Assembly: GCA_021200075.1 (NCBI GenBank)
Contig: JAJQGZ010000037.1
Span: 1-12,096, forward strand
Direction of reading: 5' to 3'
DNA length: 12,096 bases
DNA from: Clostridiales bacterium
Lineage (GTDB): Bacteria > Bacillota > Clostridia > Oscillospirales > Acutalibacteraceae
This document shows, piece after piece, positions 6,839 to 12,096 of this stretch. Position 1 is the first letter of the stretch. Each line of letters begins with the position of its first letter. The notes below the pieces were generated by a model. The model had not been told where the DNA came from. It worked only from the letters and a program-made list of their open reading frames with translations, and made no database searches. Made by a program: the position numbers and the translations under genes.

Positions 6839-6860
6839 GAACTGATAAAAAATCAATTAT

Positions 6861-7280
6861 TTATTTGTATTGATTATTATATCTCGGATTTACAATTTCT
6901 CTCCATTCAAAATCGCCGCGTTCCAGACCTCTGATTAACGCTTCACCGGTTGCAATATTTGTTGCATAGGGAACATTGTGAACATCGCAGAGCCTGAGCA
7001 GGTCGTGGTCGTTAGGTTCGTTCGGCTTGGGCGAGAGCGGATCTCTGAAAAAGAGGAGCAGGTCAATTTCGTTGCAGGCAATCCTGCTTGTAATTTGCTG
7101 ACCTCCGCCCTGACTGCCCGAAAGGAAGCAATTGATTTTTAATCCGGTAGCTTCCGAAACGAGCTTGCCGGTGGTTGCTGTGGCGCATATATCGTGGCGG
7201 CTGATAATGCCGCAGTATGCGATACAAAACTGAACGAGCAGTTCCTTTTTAGCGTCGTGAGCGATTAAGGCTATATTCAT
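6861..7280 (-). CDS. mgsA: Methylglyoxal synthase-like protein, altered active site
   Basis: The 139-residue product aligns end to end with methylglyoxal synthases, which convert dihydroxyacetone phosphate to methylglyoxal and phosphate. Phosphate-binding and fold residues are kept: H8-D9 (IAHDAKK), T34/T36/T37 (ATATTG), S54-G55 and D80 (FFRDPL). E. coli numbering runs at a steady offset of 11. Three catalytic positions differ: the general base Asp71 is G60 (GGGQQ for GGDQQ), His98 is N87, and Asp101 is N90. Activity is therefore doubtful, and the protein may be a divergent enzyme or a ligand-binding relative. I chose the ATG at 7278-7280 because it has GGAGGG upstream and matches the family N-terminus; a longer reading to 7418 would run into mrdA. 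The gene has its own promoter. Confidence 0.9.
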   Translation of the reverse strand: MNIALIAHDAKKELLVQFCIAYCGIISRHDICATATTGKLVSEATGLKINCFLSGSQGGGQQITSRIACNEIDLLLFFRDPLSPKPNEPNDHDLLRLCDVHNVPYATNIATGEALIRGLERGDFEWREIVNPRYNNQYK

Positions 7281-7323
7281 AATTTCCCTCCGTAAGGTAT
7301 GTAACAAATCGTCTTGAAGTACT

Positions 7324-7352
7324 ATAATAACACAAATTATGATTTTATTCAA
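7324..7352 (-). promoter_or_regulatory. SigA-type promoter for mgsA
   Basis: On the minus strand TTGAAT (7347-7352) and TATTAT (7324-7329) are 17 bases apart, with a TG one base upstream of the -10. Transcription would start near 7317, about 37 bases before the mgsA ATG. It lies just after the mrdA stop, so mgsA can be expressed apart from the mre operon, though no terminator prevents read-through. Confidence 0.75.
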
Positions 7353-7357
7353 CAAAA

Positions 7358-9385
7358 TCAGGAAAGAATAGTTCCGACTTTTTGATTTGTTTTTGCGTCG
7401 GTATTGTTTTGATACCAATAATCTATTATTTCGGCTGTGATTTCCGCCGTCTCCGTACCGGAGCCTGCAAGCTCAACAACCGACGCCACGGATATTTCCG
7501 GATTATCATACGGTGCATAGGTAATCAAAAATCCGTTGTTTCTTTCCGCACCGTTTACGACAACCTGAGATGTACCCGTTTTGCAGGCGACATCGGTGTC
7601 AATCTCATTAAATATATATCTCGACGCTCCTTGGGTTGCAACAAGGCGCATACCCTCGTGTACTGTATTAATTGTGCTTTCGCTCAAATCAAGGGTGTCA
7701 ATTACTGTTGAACCCTTTTCCTCAACCGTACCAGTGTCGGAGGATATTATGGATTTTGCAAAATGCATTTCGTATCTTGTACCGCCGTTTGCAAGCGTTG
7801 CACAGTAATTAGCAAGCTGTAGCGGAGTAAAGAGGTTGTCGCTCTGACCGATAGCCATTTGAAGCGTGTCGCCTCCGTTCCATATGCCACCTGAAATTTC
7901 TCTGTTTTCGGGAGTGGCGAGTTGGCCCGACGCTTCGGAAATTTCAACTCCCGTCTTTTCACCGAGACCGAAAGCGGAAGCGTACTCGTCAAGCTTGGTT
8001 ATGCCGAGGTTCATAGCGCAGTTATAAAAGAAGATGTTGCAGGAATCCCTCAATGCTGTCTTTACATTTTCTCCGCCGTGAGCTGTGCTGTTCAGGCACT
8101 TAAAATCCTGTTCCCTGTAGGTCATAGTACCGTTGCAGTAAAATGTTGTGCTGTCGGTTATAACCCCTTCTTCAAGAGAAGCGCAGGCAACCACCGGCTT
8201 AAATGTTGAGCCGGGAGCATATGTTCCGAGTGCAAATCTGCTCCAAAGCGGGTTTCTGTCGTTTGAAGCAAGCTCCTCGTAATTATTGTAGTAATCGTTT
8301 AGATCAAATGTGGGATAAGAAGCGGCGGCAAGCACCTCTCCGCTGTTGCAGTCCTCAACGACAACGGCGCCTGCGGAGGAAGCGTAATCCGTAGCGTCGC
8401 AGATTTCGGCAAGCTTATCTTGCGCAAGTATCTGCAAATCCCTGTCAATGGTCAATACAACGGTGTTACCCTGAACCGGCTCTTTCGTAACCTCTTCCGT
8501 TATCTCTCCGTCACGGCTGATTGTGATTGTCAGCTCACCCGGAGTTCCCCTGAGTTCGCTTTCCATCGCCTGTTCAATACCTGATTCGCCGATTTGGTCG
8601 GTTATGCTGTAGCCGTCGTCTTTAAGCGCGGCATATTCCTCGGCGTTAATATCCCTAACCGTGCCGAGTATGTGCGGCGCAACGGTGGAATCCGCATATT
8701 CCCTGTACGCAACCACCCTCACATCCGCTCCGAGGTAGGATGTTTGATCCTCTTTAATGGCGGCAATGGTTTCGTCGCTTACATCGTCTGCAATGGTGAC
8801 GGGATTTTCGTAGGAAAACAGCATACGGGTAAGCTCGTATCTGATACCGCCTATTTTCAGCGCGGTTTCATCATCGTAGCCCTCAATCTCATATTTTTCA
8901 AGCATTGCGTCAAAGCAGTTTTGCGCCGTGGCATAAGGCTGGAGGTTGAGCATATCAGCACTTTTCATAGTTTCAATATCATCGTCGTCGCCGTCAAAAA
9001 CCACATTGCCTTTTTTATTTATTTTTAGCGGAAGATTGCTAACATATTCCTCGCCGTTTGATTCAAAAAGCTGAATGAGATTGTATATAATAGTATTTCG
9101 TTTTTGATTATTTTCCGTGGTATCTGCGGCAGGGAAGTATACTGCGTTGAGAATTACGGAATTGCCCTGGCGGTTTGTCATAAGCGCATTGCCGTTTCTG
9201 TCAACAATTTTGCCTCGTGCGGCTTCAATCGGCACAACATATGTGCTTTGCGTATTGTTAAGCTCGGAATAATAATCGTTGCCGAGAATTTGTATATCGT
9301 ATAAATCAAGTGTGAACGCCAGCACTATTGCTATCACAAGGATAATGGCAATAACGCTTCTGGCACTTTTATATTTGCTTTTCAA
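7358..9385 (-). CDS. mrdA: Penicillin-binding protein 2, transpeptidase of the elongasome
   Basis: This class B penicillin-binding protein (675 residues) cross-links peptidoglycan during lateral-wall growth, working with MreBCD and a RodA-type glycosyltransferase. One N-terminal membrane anchor spans about residues 10-29. The dimerisation domain begins with the typical ARGKIVDRNG (56-65), and the transpeptidase domain starts near 305. Active-site motifs are complete: SxxK as S393-TF-K396, SxN as S448-C-N450, and KTG at 602-604. It is somewhat longer than E. coli PBP2 (633), the difference being in the N-terminal half. The start is a TTG (9383-9385) seven bases after GGAG. It overlaps the last 17 bases of mreD, so translation is probably coupled. 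It is the last gene of the mreBCD-mrdA operon. Confidence 0.95.
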   Translation of the reverse strand: MKSKYKSARSVIAIILVIAIVLAFTLDLYDIQILGNDYYSELNNTQSTYVVPIEAARGKIVDRNGNALMTNRQGNSVILNAVYFPAADTTENNQKRNTIIYNLIQLFESNGEEYVSNLPLKINKKGNVVFDGDDDDIETMKSADMLNLQPYATAQNCFDAMLEKYEIEGYDDETALKIGGIRYELTRMLFSYENPVTIADDVSDETIAAIKEDQTSYLGADVRVVAYREYADSTVAPHILGTVRDINAEEYAALKDDGYSITDQIGESGIEQAMESELRGTPGELTITISRDGEITEEVTKEPVQGNTVVLTIDRDLQILAQDKLAEICDATDYASSAGAVVVEDCNSGEVLAAASYPTFDLNDYYNNYEELASNDRNPLWSRFALGTYAPGSTFKPVVACASLEEGVITDSTTFYCNGTMTYREQDFKCLNSTAHGGENVKTALRDSCNIFFYNCAMNLGITKLDEYASAFGLGEKTGVEISEASGQLATPENREISGGIWNGGDTLQMAIGQSDNLFTPLQLANYCATLANGGTRYEMHFAKSIISSDTGTVEEKGSTVIDTLDLSESTINTVHEGMRLVATQGASRYIFNEIDTDVACKTGTSQVVVNGAERNNGFLITYAPYDNPEISVASVVELAGSGTETAEITAEIIDYWYQNNTDAKTNQKVGTILS

Positions 9386-9896
9386 AACCGTTCTCCTTAA
9401 ACTTATTCTTCAGCGGTCGGAGAATCAGCCAGATTATCGGTGTCATTACAAAGGTGTACAGCATACACGGAATGTAGAATGTGAACAGAGTCATCTCTGC
9501 CGATTCAACGCCTTTTATGATGATGAAAAACAGCCAGTATATAACGCAATATATGCCGGTGGTTAAAAGCGCACATACCATATTCGTAATAAAGGTATTG
9601 CGTGCAATATATGTTACAAGAGCGCAGGAAAAGAAGCACATAATCATAATATATATGCAGTTAAATCCCATATGCACTCCCGAAGCCGTATCCCACAAAA
9701 GTCCTGCAAAAAGCCCTATGATTGCGCCGTATTTTTCGTCCTCTCCCATTGAAAGGATTATTGATACCGGCAAAAGCAAAAAGCATCTTGCACCGTTGAT
9801 TTCGGGGAAAAGCCCCGATGTATTTTGCAGTAAATCGCACAGAAGTATTATCAAAGCGTAGATAAAAAATTTAAGTATGGTTCTTTTTTTAGTCAT
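9369..9896 (-). CDS. mreD: Rod shape-determining protein MreD
   Basis: This is a small hydrophobic protein (175 residues from the chosen start) with five or six predicted membrane segments, as usual for MreD. The sequence has the family's GxxxGLLWD-like element (IIGLFAGLLWDTASG, about 59-73). MreD belongs to the membrane complex that links cytoplasmic MreB to wall synthases. It lies between mreC and mrdA, as in most bacteria. I prefer the ATG at 9894-9896, which overlaps the mreC stop as ATGACTAA. An alternative in-frame ATG nine bases upstream (9903-9905) cannot be excluded. MreD proteins vary so much that position and topology carry much of the identification. Confidence 0.88.
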   Translation of the reverse strand: MTKKRTILKFFIYALIILLCDLLQNTSGLFPEINGARCFLLLPVSIILSMGEDEKYGAIIGLFAGLLWDTASGVHMGFNCIYIMIMCFFSCALVTYIARNTFITNMVCALLTTGIYCVIYWLFFIIIKGVESAEMTLFTFYIPCMLYTFVMTPIIWLILRPLKNKFKENGFEKQI

Positions 9897-10746
9897 CGTC
9901 GGCATCCCCGCTTTCCGCAGCGAAATCGGTGAGGACTAAGCACTTGCTGATTTTTTCTATATCCGTTCCGGGCTCAACCGCCGCATAGGTGGCAATGCTC
10001 GTGGATTCGTCGCTTATGTCCTTTACCGTGCCGATGATAATGCCCTTGGGGATATTTGCGCTTATGCCCGCCGTGGCGATTATAGAGCCGTATGAAATTT
10101 TTGTTGAAGAGTCAAGATTTTCAAATTTGCAGTATCTGTCCTCCGTCAGCTCCGCACTGCCGGTAACATAGCTGATTTCGTTAGATGTGATGTCGTATGC
10201 GGATACGGAAAAATCGGGGTCGAGCAAGGTGCTGACAACACTGTATGCCGGGTATGCCTTTTTGATAACGCCGATAAGGTACTTGCCATACAGCACTGCG
10301 TCGCCGTCTTCAACACCGTTGAGCGTTCCCTTGCTTATTGTGAATGTGCAGTACGGATTTGCGCTGTCCCTGCCGGTTACCGAAGCTTCTACAAATTCGT
10401 AATCCTCGTTTTCCTCTTTCAGTTCAAGAGCGTCTCTGTAAAGTTCGTTTTGCGCTTGGATATTTTCATAATCCGCAAGCTGATCCTGAAGCTCGCCGAT
10501 TTCCTGTTGAAGGGAATCTATCTTTTCCTCGTATTCGGTATCGCCCTTTGCGTTTTCAAATATAGTGTCAATTCCGTCGGAAATTTTACTTGCCGCCCAA
10601 TGAGCAGGAGCAAACACAGTGCCGATTATGCTCGATTGCGCACTTTTGCTGCTTCCGTTTGCGGCGCTTATGAACATTCCCACAAGCAGCAACGCTATGA
10701 TTATTACAACTAATTTGAAGCGACTGCTTTTAAAAAGGTCTTTCAT
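9889..10746 (-). CDS. mreC: Rod shape-determining protein MreC
   Basis: The product (285 residues) has a short cytoplasmic N-terminus, one membrane segment (about 11-29) and a coiled coil (about 69-113, rich in Glu, Gln and Leu). A beta-rich extracytoplasmic domain follows, with NPYCTFTISKGTLNGVEDGD at 130-149 and IIATAGISANIPKGIIIGTV near 222-241, both typical of MreC. MreC forms filaments outside the membrane and binds and activates PBP2. The C-terminus ends in an acidic tail (DADDD). The ATG follows the mreB stop by only 4 bases, and an AAGGA about 12 bases upstream lies inside mreB. Confidence 0.95.
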   Translation of the reverse strand: MKDLFKSSRFKLVVIIIALLLVGMFISAANGSSKSAQSSIIGTVFAPAHWAASKISDGIDTIFENAKGDTEYEEKIDSLQQEIGELQDQLADYENIQAQNELYRDALELKEENEDYEFVEASVTGRDSANPYCTFTISKGTLNGVEDGDAVLYGKYLIGVIKKAYPAYSVVSTLLDPDFSVSAYDITSNEISYVTGSAELTEDRYCKFENLDSSTKISYGSIIATAGISANIPKGIIIGTVKDISDESTSIATYAAVEPGTDIEKISKCLVLTDFAAESGDADDD

Positions 10747-10750
10747 TTTA

Positions 10751-11731
10751 TTACTGCGTCCTTCTGAGTTTTATTGATGTGCCGATTGCCACACAGTCCA
10801 GCGGCTTTTGCGGAATATGTACATCAATTTTAGTTTCCTTTGAAATAAGCTCTGCCATACCTCTGAGCTGACTTGCGCCGCCTGCAAGGTAAATTCCTCT
10901 GCTAATAATATCGGCGGCAAGCTCGGGGAGCGTAAGCTCGAGTGTTTCTTTAACAGCGTCTACAATCATACCTACCGGTTCCGACAACGCTTCCCTTATC
11001 TCCTGTGAGGTGACCTCAACGCTTTTCGGCAAGCCGTCAACAAGGTTCCTGCCCTTAACTTCCATAGCTCCCTCGCCGTCATAGGGGAGAGCGGAGCCGA
11101 TTTTAAGCTTAATATCCTCTGCGGTATTTCCGCCGATAAGGAGATTGTGAGCGAATTTCATATAGGCAATTATGGTTTCGTCAAAAGCATTTCCGCCTAC
11201 CTTTATGCTCTTACTTGCCGCAATACCGCCGAGACTGATTACGGCGATATCGCTTGTACCTCCGCCGATGTCGATAATCATAGAGCCTGTTGCTTCAAAT
11301 ACCGGCAAATCGGAGCCGAGAGCCGCCGCCATAGGTTCCTCGATAAGCTCAACTTCCTGCGCTCCCGCCGACCTTACGGCGTCCTCAACCGCTCGTCTTT
11401 CCACCTCGGTTACGCCGCTCGGAATACTTACCACAACTCTTGTTTTGGTAAAGAGATTTCTTCTGCTGGAGCGGTAAATAAAGCTCCTGAGCATATCGAC
11501 TGTCATATCAAAATCGGCAATAACTCCGTCCTTTAGCGGTCTGACTGCCACAATGGAACCCGGAGTTCTGCCTATCATCGCTTTTGCCTCGTCGCCGGTT
11601 GCCGAAACCCTTTTTGATTTCACATCAACGGCAACAACGCTCGGTTCTCTTATTATTACTCTGCCCTTTTTGTCGCAGACAACGGTGTTCACCGTGCCGA
11701 GATCTATGCCTATATCCCTTGAAAAAATCAT
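10751..11731 (-). CDS. mreB: Rod shape-determining protein MreB (bacterial actin)
   Basis: This actin-fold ATPase (326 residues, slightly short of the usual 335-345) polymerises under the membrane and guides the wall-elongation complex. The nucleotide-binding motifs are all present: phosphate 1 DIGIDLGTVNTVV (6-18), EEP at 131-133, phosphate 2 IDIGGGTSDIAV (153-164), and the adenosine motif LAGGASQL (282-289). Its N-terminus MIFSRDIGIDLGT is the normal form for Firmicutes MreB/Mbl, and sequence alone does not decide between these paralogues. AGAGGA lies about seven bases before the ATG. It is the first gene of mreB-mreC-mreD-mrdA, behind a promoter at 11820-11848. Confidence 0.97.
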   Translation of the reverse strand: MIFSRDIGIDLGTVNTVVCDKKGRVIIREPSVVAVDVKSKRVSATGDEAKAMIGRTPGSIVAVRPLKDGVIADFDMTVDMLRSFIYRSSRRNLFTKTRVVVSIPSGVTEVERRAVEDAVRSAGAQEVELIEEPMAAALGSDLPVFEATGSMIIDIGGGTSDIAVISLGGIAASKSIKVGGNAFDETIIAYMKFAHNLLIGGNTAEDIKLKIGSALPYDGEGAMEVKGRNLVDGLPKSVEVTSQEIREALSEPVGMIVDAVKETLELTLPELAADIISRGIYLAGGASQLRGMAELISKETKIDVHIPQKPLDCVAIGTSIKLRRTQ

Positions 11732-11819
11732 AATGCATCCTCTTTCAAAAAAAAATCAGAATATGTTAAACAGGCAGTTGCAAAAATGCAATAATACCCA
11801 ATATAAATTAATTATATAT

Positions 11820-11848
11820 ATTATATAATAGCGTTCGCTTGATAACAA
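11820..11848 (-). promoter_or_regulatory. SigA-type promoter of the mreBCD-mrdA operon
   Basis: On the minus strand TTGTTA (11843-11848) and TATAAT (11820-11825) are separated by exactly 17 bases. Transcription would start near 11813, leaving a leader of about 80 bases before mreB. The leader is very A/T-rich and holds only a small TTGCA/TGCAA hairpin. Confidence 0.7.
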
Positions 11849-11947
11849 TAGCAAATTTTAAAATTTACAAAATTGTAAAACAAATATTTTGGGTTCTGTA
11901 ATAAGTGTTAGGGGGTGGCATTAAGGCATTTGTTTTCACTAAAATAT

Positions 11948-11973
11948 GGCGGGCGGATGCTATCTGCCCCTAC
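11948..11973. repeat. Short G+C-rich intergenic palindrome
   Basis: GGGCGGAT (11951-11958) pairs with ATCTGCCC (11962-11969) around GCT, with one G-T pair. The flanks read GGC on the left and CTAC on the right. It stands out as G+C-rich in very A/T-rich DNA. From memory, GGCGGGCG...CGCCCCTAC-like units recur between genes in gut clostridia, so this is probably one copy of a dispersed repeat. Only one copy is in the window. Confidence 0.5.
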
Positions 11974-12045
11974 TACCTTGTATTTACTAAAAGTTTATAA
12001 ATAACTGGAATTATCATATAATTTCCTACCAAAATACAAGGAGTA
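11971..12045. repeat. Inverted repeat with 14-base-pair arms and an inner hairpin
   Basis: TACT-A-CCTTGTATTT (11971-11985) is matched by AAATACAAGG-AGTA (12032-12045): 14 pairs with a single bulged A. Inside, GGAATTAT (12007-12014) pairs with ATAA-T-TTCC (12018-12026), with one bulge, around a CAT loop. The nested symmetry suggests the end of a small non-autonomous mobile element or a structured RNA. It directly abuts the G+C-rich palindrome. Confidence 0.45.
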
Positions 12046-12096
12046 AATTACACAACGATAAAAACTATTCATAAAGTTTTAGACGATACACGGTAC

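Larger units (their letters stand above)
11732..12096. other. Intergenic region upstream of mreB, no gene seen
   Basis: Apart from the promoter, the palindrome and the inverted repeat listed separately, I see no gene. The right edge (12046-12096) reads as an open plus-strand frame (TIKTIHKVLDDTRY from 12055) behind an AAGGAG at 12038-12043. It lacks ATG, GTG or TTG; the codon in the start position is ACG. The open frame is too short to judge because the window ends. Confidence 0.4.

Noticed and set aside
6693..6860. T-box riboswitch upstream of hisS-aspS
   Set aside because: The leader has no AGGGTGGAACCGCG-like T-box sequence, no recognisable specifier loop and no terminator with a U-tract.
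7281..7418. Longer mgsA starting at 7418 (185 residues)
   Set aside because: The extension overlaps mrdA, lacks a ribosome binding site and has no counterpart in the MgsA family, whereas the ATG at 7280 has GGAGGG and matches the family N-terminus.
12038..12096. Start of a further plus-strand gene at the right edge
   Set aside because: There is an AAGGAG and an open frame, but the codon at the right distance is ACG, and only 14 codons are visible. This is not enough to call a gene.

Overview
The window comes from a low-to-moderate-GC Gram-positive bacterium of the class Clostridia, most like the Oscillospiraceae/Ruminococcaceae of the gut. The evidence is the A/T-rich intergenic DNA, GGAGG-type ribosome binding sites, consensus SigA promoters, a mreBCD-mrdA-mgsA gene order of clostridial type, and Firmicutes-type HisRS and AspRS proteins. 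No species call is possible from the sequence alone.

Region 1 (1-966, plus strand) is the end of a ribosomal RNA operon: the 3' end of 23S rRNA, tRNA-Lys(CUU), tRNA-Glu(CUC), 5S rRNA and a strong intrinsic terminator. The two tRNAs sit between 23S and 5S, which is not the usual place. A second, bidirectional hairpin closes this region against the convergent minus-strand genes.

Region 2 (967-2940, minus strand) is accessory-looking. It holds an unrecognised 89-residue protein and a PAP2-family membrane phosphatase gene broken by one frameshift. It also holds a compact, isolated transcription unit (about 2512-2772): a perfect-consensus extended -10 promoter, a foldable 5' leader, a 22-codon ORF with a near-ideal ribosome binding site, and a strong terminator. 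I recognise no known RNA or peptide family there. It is the best candidate in the window for something undescribed.

Region 3 (2943-11731, minus strand) is a housekeeping run of eight genes read right to left: mreB, mreC, mreD and mrdA (rod-shape and lateral-wall synthesis), an mgsA-like gene, then hisS, aspS and yfbR (translation and nucleotide salvage). mreB-mreC-mreD-mrdA are tightly coupled, with overlaps or a 4-base gap, behind a TTGTTA-17-TATAAT promoter. The mgsA-like gene has its own promoter, and its product has changed three residues matching the catalytic machinery of methylglyoxal synthase. hisS is preceded by a structured leader that is not a T-box, and hisS-aspS-yfbR look like one operon. 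The minCDE and rodA genes that often lie between mrdA and mgsA in clostridia are absent.

Region 4 (11732-12096) is non-coding as far as I can tell. It carries the mreB promoter, a short G+C-rich palindrome of a type seen as dispersed repeats in clostridial genomes, and an inverted repeat with 14-base-pair arms that resembles a small non-autonomous element or structured RNA.
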